A stretch of DNA of 64,000 nucleotides from an uncultured Campylobacter sp. Its GTDB lineage: Bacteria > Campylobacterota > Campylobacteria > Campylobacterales > Campylobacteraceae. The stretch is from positions 7,680 to 71,679 of the forward strand of contig CAKVDW010000010.1 in the NCBI GenBank assembly GCA_934728065.1, given 5' to 3'. Of this stretch, positions 26,426 to 35,802 are shown in pieces. Each line of letters opens with the position of its first letter. Position 1 is the first letter of the stretch. A program made the position numbers and the translations under genes. Below the pieces are notes generated by a model, which was not told the origin of the DNA, did not search any database, and saw only the letters and a list, made by a program, of their open reading frames with translations.

Positions 26426-26991
26426 TTTCTCTCCTCATTATCGATAAGCTGGCAAAGGCTGTGTATGCTCAAAATGTGCATTTCTTGGATACGCGCGGTG
26501 TCATCGCTTGGCACAACTAAATTTATTTCGCACAGCTCATTCATCGCGCCGCCGCCCTTGCCACTAAGCCCTATGCAGTGCATTTTAAGCTCCCTTGCCT
26601 TTTTAAAGGCGTTTAGGACATTTGGGCTTTTGCCACTTGTGGAAATGCCTATGAGCGTGTCGTTTGCTCGTCCCAAAGCCTCAACCTGCCTTGAAAACAC
26701 AAATTCAAAGCCATAATCATTGCCTATTGCTGTAAGTGCCGAAGTGTCAGTGCTTAAAGCCACACCAGCAAGCGCGCCTCGCTCTTTTTTGTAACGCCCG
26801 CTAAGCTCTGCTGCAAAGTGCTGGGCATCAGCTGCGCTGCCGCCGTTGCCACAGATGAGAATTTTGCCACCATTTTTTAGGCATTTGTTTAAAATTTCAG
26901 CGATTTTAGCGATTTTTTCAGGCAAAATTTTGCAACTTTCTTGCCACACCGCCAAATGCTCGCTAAATTCGTTTTCAACAACCTTTGTCAT
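26422..26991 (-). CDS. gmhA: Sedoheptulose-7-phosphate isomerase
   Basis: Converts sedoheptulose 7-phosphate to D-glycero-D-manno-heptose 7-phosphate, the first step of ADP-heptose synthesis. A 189-residue SIS-domain protein with [19 protein letters not shown] and the phosphate-binding SGKSPNVL loop. Overlaps hldE by 17 bp at its start. The operon order gmhB-hldD-hldE-gmhA is that of C. jejuni. Confidence 0.96.
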   Translation of the reverse strand: MTKVVENEFSEHLAVWQESCKILPEKIAKIAEILNKCLKNGGKILICGNGGSAADAQHFAAELSGRYKKERGALAGVALSTDTSALTAIGNDYGFEFVFSRQVEALGRANDTLIGISTSGKSPNVLNAFKKARELKMHCIGLSGKGGGAMNELCEINLVVPSDDTARIQEMHILSIHSLCQLIDNEERK

Positions 26992-28366
26992 CTTTTATCC
27001 TTTCTATGATTTTACTCGTGCTAAATCCGTCCTCAAAGTCGATGAGCTGCACCTCGCGCACGATATTTGCGCCCACAACTTCCTTGCCCTCATAGTCCTT
27101 GCCCTTTACCAAAATGTCGGGTTTTAGGGCTTTGATGAGTTCAAGGGGCGTGTCTTCATCAAAAATCACCACAAAATCCACAAAATAAAGGCTTGCAAGC
27201 AAACAAGCGCGCTCATAAGCCTTGTTTATAGGGCGTGAGCTTCCTTTAAGTCTTTTTACGCTTTCATCGCTGTTGAGTCCAACCACGAGCAAATCGCCTA
27301 AATTTCGCGCTTTTTCAAGGTATTTGATATGCCCAAAATGCAAAATATCAAAGCAACCATTCGTAAAAACAACTTTCTTTTGGGATTTTTCAAGCGCGTT
27401 GGCGAGTTCAGCACGGCTTTTTATCTTAAATTCAAAGCCGTTTTTTTCAAGGCTTTTTATCTCATCAAAGCTCACCGAAACGCTACCTATCTTGCTTACT
27501 ACCACAGCTGCTGCTTTGTTGGCTAGCTCACAAGCTTGTAAAATAGGCACTTTCAAAGCTAGACAAAAGGCAAGCACTGAAATCACGCTATCTCCCGCCC
27601 CTGTTACATCAAAAACTTCCCTTGCCTGCGCGGGTGCTATGTGTAAGCTCTCATCAAATAATGCTATGCCAGCTTCTGAAAGCGTGATGAGCGAATACTT
27701 TAAATCAAAGTCCTTTTTCAGCCTTTCTATGCCGATTTTTAAATTCTGTCCGTCTAAATTTGGCACTTTCAAGGCTTCAATGGCTTCTTTTTTGTTTGGC
27801 GTTAAAAGCGTTGCGCCTCTGTATTTGCTGTAATCACTGCCCTTTGGGTCGATAAGCACGGGAATTTTAAGCGAATTTGCCTTTTTGATGACAGCTTGAC
27901 ACACCTTTGGCGTCAAAACGCCCTTGCCGTAGTCGCTCAAAACGATAGCCTCGTAATCTTTTGCTATTTTGTCAAATTCGCTCAAAAGCTCATCTTCAAG
28001 GCTAATTTCCTCAACGCTTTCATCATCAAGGCGCAACACCTGCTGACTTTGCGAGATAATGCGGTTTTTCAAAGAGCTTATGCGCCCCTTTTGCACCAGC
28101 AACTTACCTTGCAAACGCTCTTGTAAAAACTTGCCTGCCTCATCATCGCCCACAACGCTTAACGCATAAGCCTTTGCACCAAGACTTTGCAAATTCGCAT
28201 ACACATTTGCCGCACCGCCAAGCCTTTTGTCGTTGCGTTTAGCGTTCATCACAAGCACGGGAGCCTCAGGACTTACGCGCTTGCAATCACACCAAATGTA
28301 ATTATCTACCATCAAATCGCCTATGATTAGGATTTTGGGCTTTTTACCAATTAAAAAATCAAGCAT
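26975..28366 (-). CDS. hldE: Bifunctional heptose 7-phosphate kinase / heptose 1-phosphate adenylyltransferase
   Basis: A 463-residue two-domain enzyme of ADP-heptose synthesis. The N-terminal ribokinase-type domain (about 1-310) has the catalytic DVTGAGDSV loop. The C-terminal nucleotidyltransferase domain (about 325-463) has [13 protein letters not shown], with the HxGH motif, and [10 protein letters not shown]. It overlaps both neighbours (hldD by 8 bp, gmhA by 17 bp). The domain order is as in other HldE proteins. Confidence 0.96.
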   Translation of the reverse strand: MLDFLIGKKPKILIIGDLMVDNYIWCDCKRVSPEAPVLVMNAKRNDKRLGGAANVYANLQSLGAKAYALSVVGDDEAGKFLQERLQGKLLVQKGRISSLKNRIISQSQQVLRLDDESVEEISLEDELLSEFDKIAKDYEAIVLSDYGKGVLTPKVCQAVIKKANSLKIPVLIDPKGSDYSKYRGATLLTPNKKEAIEALKVPNLDGQNLKIGIERLKKDFDLKYSLITLSEAGIALFDESLHIAPAQAREVFDVTGAGDSVISVLAFCLALKVPILQACELANKAAAVVVSKIGSVSVSFDEIKSLEKNGFEFKIKSRAELANALEKSQKKVVFTNGCFDILHFGHIKYLEKARNLGDLLVVGLNSDESVKRLKGSSRPINKAYERACLLASLYFVDFVVIFDEDTPLELIKALKPDILVKGKDYEGKEVVGANIVREVQLIDFEDGFSTSKIIERIKDDKGC

Positions 28367-29315
28367 TCACTTCCTTTTCAAAAATGCGCTTTATCTCAGG
28401 GACATAGGACTTTATGCCACTTTCAAGGCTGAATTTTGGCGCGTAAGAAAAGCATTTTTCATCGTTTTTGCCCGCTTGCGTGTGAAACTGATAGGCTTTA
28501 ACAAAGGGATTTGGGATAAATTCATACTCAAACTTCGTTTTAAGCTCTTTTTGAAGTATATCTACTATGTCAGTAAAGCTTCTAGCCTCGAAAGAACCGA
28601 CATTATAAACGCCACATTTTGCTTCAAGTGCGGCTAAATTTGCATTTACTATATCCTTAACATAAACAAAGTCCCTACAAATCTTATCACTACCCACGAA
28701 AAGTCTTGGGCGTTGCCCGCTAAGCATTTGCAAGCCAAATTGCAACACCATTGAAGCGGTTTTATCCTTGAAAAACTCGCCCTCTCCATAGACATTAAAA
28801 TAGCGAAGTCCTACTATATGGGCTTTGTCGTAGAATTTGCGTGCGAGCTTGTCCATCATCAGCTTTGAAAAGGCGTAAGGGTTTTTAGGGGCTTCAAAGC
28901 CCACTTTTTGCGGGCTTGGTGCGTCTCCATAAACAGCAGCAGAGCTTGCGTAGATGAGCTTTGCGTTTAATTCAACCGCCAAAGCGATGAAATCATAAAA
29001 AGAATTTAAATTTGTTTGCAAAACCGCGCTTTGGTTTGGTGCTGTGGTGTCTGAAATCGCCGCTTGATGAAAGATGACTTGGGGCTTAAATTTACGCACT
29101 TTGTCAAGGGTAGTGCTGTCGCAAATGTCGCCCACATATAGCTCGCCCTTAAAGTCAAGCAAATTTTTAAAATGCCCAAAACTTTGCAAATTGCCGTTGC
29201 TAAACCGCTCTTCACTTCGCATTTTATCCACAACTAAAACCTCGTGTTCATCTTGCAAAGATAAAGCCAAACGCGAGCCGATAAAGCCCGCTCCACCCGT
29301 AATCACCACTCTCAT
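28359..29315 (-). CDS. hldD: ADP-L-glycero-D-manno-heptose 6-epimerase
   Basis: Last step of ADP-heptose synthesis. A 318-residue short-chain dehydrogenase-type epimerase with the NADP-binding loop [11 protein letters not shown] near the N terminus and the catalytic tyrosine and lysine in YAFSK. It shows the HldD-typical [10 protein letters not shown] and [12 protein letters not shown]. It overlaps gmhB by 4 bp and hldE by 8 bp. Confidence 0.96.
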   Translation of the reverse strand: MRVVITGGAGFIGSRLALSLQDEHEVLVVDKMRSEERFSNGNLQSFGHFKNLLDFKGELYVGDICDSTTLDKVRKFKPQVIFHQAAISDTTAPNQSAVLQTNLNSFYDFIALAVELNAKLIYASSAAVYGDAPSPQKVGFEAPKNPYAFSKLMMDKLARKFYDKAHIVGLRYFNVYGEGEFFKDKTASMVLQFGLQMLSGQRPRLFVGSDKICRDFVYVKDIVNANLAALEAKCGVYNVGSFEARSFTDIVDILQKELKTKFEYEFIPNPFVKAYQFHTQAGKNDEKCFSYAPKFSLESGIKSYVPEIKRIFEKEVNA

Positions 29316-29893
29316 AGCCTGTCCTTAAAAAAATCTTTTATCTCGTCTAAATTCTCAAATTCAGTGTAAAATTCGCTCATTTTGTTTGAATTTTCGCTCA
29401 ATTTTTCGCCTTTTTTAAATTTTTCGTCCTTAAATTCACTTGTTTGCTCGCAAGCTTTTTTCACAAGGCAAAGTCCCTTTATGCCAGCGTTTTGCCCAGC
29501 TTGCATATCGGTAAAATTGTCGCCTATTAAAATGGAATTTGCCAAATCTATGTCAAATTCAGCCTGTGCCTTTAAAATCATACCGGGCTTTGGTTTGCGA
29601 CACTCGCACCCTTGCAAATGCGGGCAGTGATAAACCTTGCTTATGCTGATGCCCTTTTTTGCGAACTCACCAAGCATAAATTCGCTTAATTTTTCAAAGT
29701 CTTTTTCGCTGTAAAAACCCCGCTCGATGCCTGATTGATTTGTAATCACAAAGATTTTAAAGCCTTTTTGTGAAAAAAATTCACAAAGCTCAAAAATCCC
29801 AGCGCAAAATTCAAAGTCTTGCACTTTATAAACATAGCTTTTATCGACATTTATCACGCCGTCTCTATCCAAAAATAAGGCTTTTTTTTCCAT
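29312..29893 (-). CDS. gmhB: D-glycero-D-manno-heptose 1,7-bisphosphate phosphatase
   Basis: A 193-residue HAD-family phosphatase, first gene of the heptose operon. The HAD nucleophile motif DRDGVIN is at residues 9-15. The zinc-site cluster CPHLQGCECRKPKPG and the GDNFTDMQAGQNAG motif are typical of GmhB. The start is set at the ATG at 29893; a start three codons earlier is possible. A TATAAT box at 29906-29901 lies only seven bases upstream of the chosen ATG, so the mRNA may begin at or next to the start codon. The C-terminal 40 residues are charged and serine-rich. Confidence 0.94.
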   Translation of the reverse strand: MEKKALFLDRDGVINVDKSYVYKVQDFEFCAGIFELCEFFSQKGFKIFVITNQSGIERGFYSEKDFEKLSEFMLGEFAKKGISISKVYHCPHLQGCECRKPKPGMILKAQAEFDIDLANSILIGDNFTDMQAGQNAGIKGLCLVKKACEQTSEFKDEKFKKGEKLSENSNKMSEFYTEFENLDEIKDFFKDRL

Positions 29894-29962
29894 AAAGAAC
29901 ATTATAAAAAAAATTGTTTAACAAAGTTTTGAATTTTTAATATTTTTTAAAGTTTAAAAGTG

Positions 29963-29968
29963 TATAAT
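29963..29968 (+). promoter_or_regulatory. Promoter of the small cytochrome c gene
   Basis: GTGTATAATC with TATAAT at 29963-29968, 35 bases before the ATG. Strong AAGGAG ribosome binding site immediately upstream of the start. Confidence 0.6.
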
Positions 29969-30003
29969 CAAAGTGTAAAAATTCACAATGAAAAGGAGAA
30001 GTT

Positions 30004-30306
30004 ATGAAAAAACTTCTAGCAGTTTCAATCCTTGCCTGTTTAGGCGTTTCAGCTTTTGCTGCTGATGGGGCTACACTTTACAAAAAATGTGCAGTTTGCC
30101 ACGGACCTAAGGCTGATGTAGTTTATCTTAAGAAAGTTCGCGCTCTTAAGACTATTCCTAAGGCTGAACGACTTCAAGCAATGAAAGAGTATGCAGCTGG
30201 CACTCGCAACAACTACCAACAAGGCGCGATAATGAAGCTTAACCTTAAAGGTTTAACAGAAGCTGATTTTGAAGCTATCGAAAACTATATCGAAACTTTG
30301 AAATAG
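30004..30306 (+). CDS. Periplasmic monohaem c-type cytochrome
   Basis: A 100-residue class I cytochrome c. The signal peptide covers residues 1-20 (SAFAA-DG), and the haem-attachment motif CAVCH is at 29-33. A methionine in GAIMKLN near residue 79 is the likely second axial ligand. It resembles the small c553-like cytochrome C. jejuni carries next to gmhB (Cj1153), thought to pass electrons to the cbb3 oxidase encoded further right in this window. Own promoter and terminator. Confidence 0.93.
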   Translation: MKKLLAVSILACLGVSAFAADGATLYKKCAVCHGPKADVVYLKKVRALKTIPKAERLQAMKEYAAGTRNNYQQGAIMKLNLKGLTEADFEAIENYIETLK

Positions 30307-30310
30307 CGAA

Positions 30311-30334
30311 AAAAGGTGGGATTTCCCACCTTTT
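30311..30334 (+). terminator. Rho-independent terminator of the cytochrome c gene
   Basis: Stem AAAAGGTGGG (30311-30320) and CCCACCTTTT (30325-30334) with loop ATTT, four bases after the stop codon. Confidence 0.9.
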
Positions 30335-30433
30335 CAACATAAAAATATTTTTTCTGCATTTTTCATCTTAATTTTAACTCTTTCTTATATATTTTAAGCT
30401 ATCATTTCATAATTCATTTAAGAAAGGTAAAGT

Positions 30434-30997
30434 ATGCGTATCAAAACTCCACATATCCCATATATCAGCAATAAAATAGTCCTAGACATAGCAAATTCTT
30501 CTTTTGTGGAGGTTAAAGATACCCTCGAAAAACTTAACCAAACAGCTAAAGAAGTGCTAGAATTTGACATATCTAAAGAAAAAAAACTTGATGAAAAGGT
30601 TAAAGAAATTTTAGAAGAGCAAGAAGAGGAAATGCACTTTTATCAAGCCGACAGAAAGAGTATGTTTTGGCTTGTCAAAAAAAAGCTAGCGCCTGAATTT
30701 GAAGTGATTTTTAATAGTGAGGACAGGCACAACCAGCTTGCACACCTCATCTTAAAAGAATTTGTCGAAAATGATTTGATTAATTTTGATGTAAGCGAAA
30801 ACCGCGTGAAAAACCTTATCTTTGCAGCGATTGAGGATTATCTTAAAAGCTATGAAAAAATCGAGGACCTAATCTTTGAAAAGATAGACAAAATGCAAGA
30901 AAACCGCAGCAAAAAACTTGTAGTCGGCTCGGAAGAATATGAGCTGATTTTTGATAAGCTTTACCAAGAAGAGCTAAGAAAAAAAGGTATGCTGTGA
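30434..30997 (+). CDS. DUF507 family protein
   Basis: A 187-residue, highly charged helical protein with the DUF507 pattern: MRIKTPHIPYISNKI at the start and EELRKKGML at the end, with two repeated halves. No membrane span or signal. Function unknown. It overlaps carA by 4 bp (GTG start inside its last codons), the same pair found in C. jejuni (Cj1495c and carA). Start by AGAAAGG site. Confidence 0.9.
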   Translation: MRIKTPHIPYISNKIVLDIANSSFVEVKDTLEKLNQTAKEVLEFDISKEKKLDEKVKEILEEQEEEMHFYQADRKSMFWLVKKKLAPEFEVIFNSEDRHNQLAHLILKEFVENDLINFDVSENRVKNLIFAAIEDYLKSYEKIEDLIFEKIDKMQENRSKKLVVGSEEYELIFDKLYQEELRKKGML

Positions 30998-32112
30998 AAG
31001 CCTTTGTGTATTTGGAAAATGGCGTTTTTTTCAGTGCAAAGGCTTATGGGGCAAGCGGCACTTATGATGGGGAGCTAGTTTTTAACACCTCTTTAACAGG
31101 CTACCAAGAAATCATATCAGACCCAAGTTATGCTGGGCAGTTTATCGTTTTTTCTATGCCAGAAATAGGCATTGTAGGGACAAACAAGGCTGATGATGAG
31201 TGTGAAGAAGTCTTTGCTAGTGGGATTTTCGTGCATCATTTTGAGGAAAGTTTTTCAAATTTTAGAGCAGAAAAAAGCCTTGATGAGTATCTTAAAAGCA
31301 AAGGTAAAATCGCTATTTGTGGCGTAGATACTCGGGCTTTGGTAAAGCTGGTGCGTGATTGTGGCAACATTCGCGCCATAGTTTCAACGCAAATTTGCGA
31401 TAAAGACGAGCTTCAAGCCGAACTTGCCAAACGCCCTAAAATTGATGAGATAAATTTAGTCGCCAAGGTAAGTGCGAAAAAGCCCTACAAACACGCACAA
31501 GGTGCTTGGGACAAGGCGAGTTTAGGCTATAAAAGCCCTAAAAATTTAGCTAAAAAAGTGGCGGTTATGGATTACGGCGTGAAAAAAAATATCCTTAACG
31601 AGCTGGTTGAAGCTGGCTTGCAAGTAGAAGTTTTTCCTTATGACACTAAGGCTGACACGCTCATAAAGCTCTTTGAAAAGGGCGAAATTCAGGGCGTTTT
31701 TCTTTCAAACGGACCGGGCGAGCCAAAGATTTTAAAGGCTGAAATCGCTGAGATTAAAAAGCTTATAAAGGCTAAAATTCCTATGCTTGGCATTTGTTTG
31801 GGACATCAGCTTTTAAGTAACGCCTTTGGGTATGAAACTTATAAGATGAAATTTGGACAACACGGCGCAAATCACCCCGTGCTGCACCAGCAAAGCAAGG
31901 TGGTTGAAATCACCGCGCAAAATCACAACTACAATGTGCCTGAAAGCATTTGCGAAGTAGCAACCATCACGCACCGCAACCTTTTTGGCGACAATGTCGA
32001 AGGCGTTGTGTATAAGGACTATCCTATCATCTCCGTGCAGCACCACCCTGAAAGTTCGAGCGGACCGCACGAGAGTAAATATATCTTCGCTGAGTTTGCG
32101 AAACTGCTGTGA
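30994..32112 (+). CDS. carA: Carbamoyl-phosphate synthase, small (glutaminase) subunit
   Basis: Releases ammonia from glutamine for CarB, supplying carbamoyl phosphate for arginine and pyrimidine synthesis. 372 residues with the N-terminal CarA domain (NTSLTGYQEIISDPSYAGQ) and a class I glutamine amidotransferase domain. The catalytic triad is Cys268 in GICLGHQ plus His351 and Glu353 in HHPES. GTG start, overlapping the preceding gene. CarB is not in the window. Confidence 0.97.
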   Translation: MKAFVYLENGVFFSAKAYGASGTYDGELVFNTSLTGYQEIISDPSYAGQFIVFSMPEIGIVGTNKADDECEEVFASGIFVHHFEESFSNFRAEKSLDEYLKSKGKIAICGVDTRALVKLVRDCGNIRAIVSTQICDKDELQAELAKRPKIDEINLVAKVSAKKPYKHAQGAWDKASLGYKSPKNLAKKVAVMDYGVKKNILNELVEAGLQVEVFPYDTKADTLIKLFEKGEIQGVFLSNGPGEPKILKAEIAEIKKLIKAKIPMLGICLGHQLLSNAFGYETYKMKFGQHGANHPVLHQQSKVVEITAQNHNYNVPESICEVATITHRNLFGDNVEGVVYKDYPIISVQHHPESSSGPHESKYIFAEFAKLL

Positions 32113-32924
32113 ATTTTGACATTTTAGCGACTATGAGTGTGGCGGTGCTGTCGAGTTTTTCTCATTGTTATGCAATGTGCGGCGGCTTTAACCTAGCCTT
32201 TTTGCGTTTAAATTCAGCCACAAAGATAAATCCCTTAAATTTAGCCCCAAAAAATTTCGAGCAAAATCCAAACCAAAACGAGCTAAATTCAGCAAAAACC
32301 GCTCAAATTTCACCCTTAAATTCAGCGCAAAACGCAAAAAATCGCTCAAATTTCACGCGTAATTTAGCTCAAAATTCAGCCCCCTTTGCCCTAATCCTTA
32401 CTTACCACAGCTTTCGCATCATCGCTTACACACTTTTGGGCGTGATTTTTGGGGCGTTTGGCAATGTTTTAGCCTTTTTAAACAAGGGCGTTTTGTTTTT
32501 TGCTTTGGGCGTTTTTATGGTGCTTTTAGCCCTAGCACTCAACTACAAGGGCAAATTTTTAGCCTTTTTTGAAAATCCCTTTTTTTTCAACGCCTTTGCT
32601 AAAAAAGTGTGGCAAAAAGTGAAATTCAAAGGCTACAAAAGTGCCGTTGTTTTGGGCTTTTGCAATGGCTTTGTGCCTTGTGGGCTAGTGTATTTTTTCC
32701 TTGCCCTTGCGATGAGTCAAGAAAATTTATACCAAAGTGCGTTCATAATGCTACTTTTTGGGCTTTGCACCCTGCCTGCCTTGCTTTTTTTTAGCGAAGT
32801 GGCGCGTTTTTTAGAACGCCATTTGGGGAGTAAATTTCAAAATTTATGGACAAAAATTTCGTATTTGATTATAATGCTTTATGGAATTTATCTTGCGTAT
32901 TTGGGGCTAGGACTGACACGATGA
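32109..32924 (+). CDS. SafE/UreH-type six-span membrane protein (Cj1493c-like)
   Basis: A 271-residue inner membrane protein of the TauE/SafE-UreH_2 type. The start has SHCYAMCGGFNLAF (CxMCGG motif). A later span has GFCNGFVPCGLVYFFLALAM, with the repeated cysteine-proline motif that suggests metal or thiol chemistry. Between the first two spans lies an odd 60-residue hydrophilic insert rich in N, S, A and Q (NSAQNAKN, NLAQNSA). GTG start overlapping carA. It sits upstream of a sensor/regulator pair and near the cbb3 oxidase, so a copper or oxidase-assembly role is possible but inferred only from context. Confidence 0.75.
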   Translation: MNFDILATMSVAVLSSFSHCYAMCGGFNLAFLRLNSATKINPLNLAPKNFEQNPNQNELNSAKTAQISPLNSAQNAKNRSNFTRNLAQNSAPFALILTYHSFRIIAYTLLGVIFGAFGNVLAFLNKGVLFFALGVFMVLLALALNYKGKFLAFFENPFFFNAFAKKVWQKVKFKGYKSAVVLGFCNGFVPCGLVYFFLALAMSQENLYQSAFIMLLFGLCTLPALLFFSEVARFLERHLGSKFQNLWTKISYLIIMLYGIYLAYLGLGLTR

Positions 32925-34114
32925 AAACAAATTTTTTAGCCTATATTAAAAATATAGAAAAAACGAGCATCTTTTCAAAAACCGATACAGAGGGTTTTAT
33001 CACTGAGGTAAATTATAATTTTTGCAAAATAAGTGGTTATAGCCAAAAAGAACTCATAGGCAAAAAACATAACATTTTAAAGCACCCAGATATGAAAAAA
33101 AGCTCATTTGACAAACTTTGGGCAAATATAGAGGAAAAAAAGCCTTATCACATTATCTTTAAAAATATCAGCAAAAGTGGCAAGACCTTTTACCTTGACA
33201 GTATGGTTATACCCATTTTTAATGACAAAGATGAAATTTGCGCTTATGCGAGTTTTTCTTATGATTTGACCAAACTTTTTTCTCTTAATGATGAACTTAT
33301 CTCTACAAGAAAGAAAATCAGTCAAATGAATGAGCATTTTGAGCAAATTATGCTGTATTATCAAAAGAATTTATACCAAGAAAAATCAAGCATAGAGCAA
33401 GAAATTCTTTCAAATTTCAAAAACAATGAAGAAAATCTCAAACAAATTCACCAAGAAAGTTTAAATTTATCCATCAAGCAAACCTTAAGCAACCTTTCTC
33501 ATCAATGGAGACAGCCTCTTAATGAACTAGGCATTATGTTGTTTGAAATGAAGCAAAATGTGAGTGATAAAAAAACTTTTGAAAAACTTTATAATGAGTG
33601 CAAAGCAAACATTCAGCAAATGTCCTCGCACATTGATAATTTCACGCTCTCATCAGCTCAATTTGAAAAATCTTTTTCCCTCATTGAAGCCTTAAAAGAA
33701 GCTCAAAACATTAATTTTGAGGATTTTCAAAGTCAAGGCGTTCAAATTCACATTAAGGCTAAAAGGGATTATAGAATTTTAGGCGATGAAAGCGACTTAA
33801 TACGAGTGTTTTGCAACCTGTTTATGAATTCTGTTGAAGCTTATGGGAAAGAAAAAAATAAAGATATTTTCATCAACTTAAGCGAATTTGGAAAAAACTA
33901 TGTTAAAATAAGTGTCAAAGATAAGGCGGGAGGAATTTTGTTTTTAGACAAGGTGTTTCAACCCTTTTTTACGACTAAATATCCCGTTCAAGGCGCTGGA
34001 CTTGACTTGTTTTTCAGCAAACAAATCATAGAAAATATGCAAGGGCAAATCAGAGTCAGCAACGATAAAAAAGGCGCTTGCTTTAATATTTATCTTAAAC
34101 AAGACAAGGAATAA
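32921..34114 (+). CDS. bumS: Cytoplasmic PAS sensor protein, BumS-like
   Basis: A 397-residue sensor started at the ATG at 32921, overlapping the previous stop as ATGA. A PAS domain (about 15-115, FSKTDTEGFITEVN) is followed by a coiled-coil, a dimerisation helix with His194 in SHQWRQPLNEL, and an HATPase domain. The ATPase domain has an N box (NLFMNSVEAYG, Asn303) and a G1 box around Asp334 (DKAGGI). The G2 box reads GAGLDL instead of GTGLGL (Asp362 replaces a glycine). No membrane segment. It matches C. jejuni Cj1492c (BumS), reported to respond to butyrate and to act as a phosphatase rather than a kinase. Confidence 0.82.
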   Translation: MKTNFLAYIKNIEKTSIFSKTDTEGFITEVNYNFCKISGYSQKELIGKKHNILKHPDMKKSSFDKLWANIEEKKPYHIIFKNISKSGKTFYLDSMVIPIFNDKDEICAYASFSYDLTKLFSLNDELISTRKKISQMNEHFEQIMLYYQKNLYQEKSSIEQEILSNFKNNEENLKQIHQESLNLSIKQTLSNLSHQWRQPLNELGIMLFEMKQNVSDKKTFEKLYNECKANIQQMSSHIDNFTLSSAQFEKSFSLIEALKEAQNINFEDFQSQGVQIHIKAKRDYRILGDESDLIRVFCNLFMNSVEAYGKEKNKDIFINLSEFGKNYVKISVKDKAGGILFLDKVFQPFFTTKYPVQGAGLDLFFSKQIIENMQGQIRVSNDKKGACFNIYLKQDKE

Positions 34115-34118
34115 TAAA

Positions 34119-34781
34119 ATGAAAAATTTATTTTTAATGATAGTTGAAGATGAGGACAAGCTACGAGAAGGTTTAAATACGGCTTTAAGTCCATTTTTCA
34201 ACAAGATTATCACAGCTAAAAATGGCGATGAGGGGCTTAAAAAATTTAAAAAATTTAAGCCAAACATTATCATCACAGACATTTTAATGCCCATTGTTGA
34301 TGGGCTTGATATGGCAAAAAGCATTAAAGAGCTGTCAAAAGACACACCCATCATCGTGCTTTCGGCTTACTCTGAAAAAGAGCGGCTTTTGCGAGCCATT
34401 GACATAGGTATAGACAAATACCTCATCAAGCCTGTTGATGTAGAAGAACTTTTGCGTATTATTGATTTAATAAAAGATGAAAAAATAGACTCAAACCAAA
34501 TCATACAGATTAATGAGCATTATAAATTCAACAAGGTCAAAAGAGTTCTCATCAAAGATGATAAAGAAATAACGCTTACCAAAAAAGAACTTGCCTTTAT
34601 GTCCTTGCTCATCAAGCAATCAGGCGCGCTTGTGCTGCACGAGGACATAAAACGCCACATTTGGACGAGCGAGAGCGTAACGGACACGGCTATACGCACT
34701 TTTATCAAGCGCGTGCGCGACAAGGTAGGCGATGAGCTTATCAAAAATGTCCCCGGACTTGGGTATAAAATCAACATATAA
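34119..34781 (+). CDS. bumR: OmpR-type response regulator, BumR-like
   Basis: A 220-residue regulator 4 bp after its sensor. The receiver domain has acidic residues VEDED near the start and the phospho-acceptor Asp54 in IITDILMP, Lys103 region YLIKPV, and a winged-helix output domain ending with the OmpR-type loop VPGLGYKI. It is the orthologue in position of C. jejuni Cj1491c (BumR), which controls colonisation genes in response to butyrate. In C. jejuni ccoN follows directly; here three glycosyltransferase genes intervene. Confidence 0.82.
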   Translation: MKNLFLMIVEDEDKLREGLNTALSPFFNKIITAKNGDEGLKKFKKFKPNIIITDILMPIVDGLDMAKSIKELSKDTPIIVLSAYSEKERLLRAIDIGIDKYLIKPVDVEELLRIIDLIKDEKIDSNQIIQINEHYKFNKVKRVLIKDDKEITLTKKELAFMSLLIKQSGALVLHEDIKRHIWTSESVTDTAIRTFIKRVRDKVGDELIKNVPGLGYKINI

Positions 34782-34782
34782 A

Positions 34783-34816
34783 TTTGCAAAAGCTAGCATT
34801 GACTAGCCTTTGCAAA
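34783..34816. terminator. Bidirectional terminator between bumR and a convergent glycosyltransferase gene
   Basis: A long hairpin: TTTGCAAA (34783-34790), one mismatch, GCTAG (34792-34796), six-base loop, CTAGC (34803-34807), mismatch, TTTGCAAA (34809-34816). It lies in the 46-bp gap between convergent genes. Confidence 0.75.
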
Positions 34817-34827
34817 CAAACTAAGCA

Positions 34828-35802
34828 TTATTTGCCTTTGATTTTACAAAAAATATAACGCGAAGCAGAGAAAAAAGCCTTTAAATACTGCTTTTCTTTG
34901 AAATGCTCTTTCATTTGTTTCTTGTATTTTTTGTGTTTTTTGTGAGCTTTTGGCGGTTTGCACGAAAGATTTTGCCGAATTTGTGGCGGGATGAAAAAGC
35001 TTAAACTCTCAAACCAATCAGGCGTTTTTACTATATGATAATTTTGTGGATAGTTCCTCACACACCATACAAACAAAACTTGTTCATCATCGATGATTTG
35101 CAAAGATAGAAATACTCGTAACGCTTCGCTTAAATTTTGCCTAAATTTCCCCCAAGCCTCGTGCGCGCCGTAAATAATGCCAGCGATTAAAAAAACCTCC
35201 ATTGAGTAATAAATCTCCGCCAAATGCGCCTCTTCCTTATCTTTTAAAGCAAAAAGATTTATTCGACTTTCATCAAAACCCGCATAGTCCTGCGCTTTCA
35301 AGGTGAAGTTAAATTCGTTTTTGTTGGTAAAAAAACTGCCTCCGTGGTTAAAACCAAAGTCAAGCCACAGCACTTTCTCGCTCGTAAGTCCTAAATTTAT
35401 AGCCTCGCAGACAAAAAAGGGCTTGCAATACACCACATAATCATACTCCGCACTCACGCACTCGATGTTTTGCGGGTGTTTTCGCCCCTTGCTTTGGTCA
35501 AAATTTGCCAAAATTTCGCGTATTTTGCCCAAAGCCTCTTCATCAAAGCTCTCTAACTCTTTTACTATAACTTTGGTTTTGCTTTCAAGCCCTAAATTTG
35601 CTCTAACCAAGCGGATTTTCTCCGCAAATTCGCTACTTGTAAAGACGACAAGCTCGTTTTGAAGCCCAGCCCAAAAGGAAAAATACTCAAAATACTTCTC
35701 ACAATCCCTTTCCGCACCCAATATGCCGCCTCTGCCGATGTCGTAAAAGGCGCTGACTATGGTAAGCTCGCCACTCAAAGCGGTGTTTTCATTTTGTTGC
35801 AT
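34828..35802 (-). CDS. HtrL/YibB family protein, likely glycosyltransferase
   Basis: A 324-residue protein of the HtrL_YibB family: TIVSAFYDIGRGG at the N terminus, YDYVVYCKPFFV, and the acidic LWLDFGFNHGG typical of the family, where it stands in for a glycosyltransferase metal site. The start is taken at the ATG at 35802 (MQQNENTALSG), 14 bp inside the end of the upstream gene. An ATG at 35832 has less support. The C terminus is very basic (HKKHKKYKKQ). In Campylobacter such genes lie in LOS or capsule loci, so surface polysaccharide synthesis is likely. Confidence 0.75.
   Translation of the reverse strand: MQQNENTALSGELTIVSAFYDIGRGGILGAERDCEKYFEYFSFWAGLQNELVVFTSSEFAEKIRLVRANLGLESKTKVIVKELESFDEEALGKIREILANFDQSKGRKHPQNIECVSAEYDYVVYCKPFFVCEAINLGLTSEKVLWLDFGFNHGGSFFTNKNEFNFTLKAQDYAGFDESRINLFALKDKEEAHLAEIYYSMEVFLIAGIIYGAHEAWGKFRQNLSEALRVFLSLQIIDDEQVLFVWCVRNYPQNYHIVKTPDWFESLSFFIPPQIRQNLSCKPPKAHKKHKKYKKQMKEHFKEKQYLKAFFSASRYIFCKIKGK

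Noticed and set aside
32847-32860. GGACAAAAATTT, similar to one arm of the WYL operator
   Set aside because: Only one arm is present and it lies within a coding region.
32846-32920. Upstream extension of the BumS-like sensor
   Set aside because: Overlaps the previous gene by 75 bp; the ATGA overlap at 32921 is the normal coupled start.
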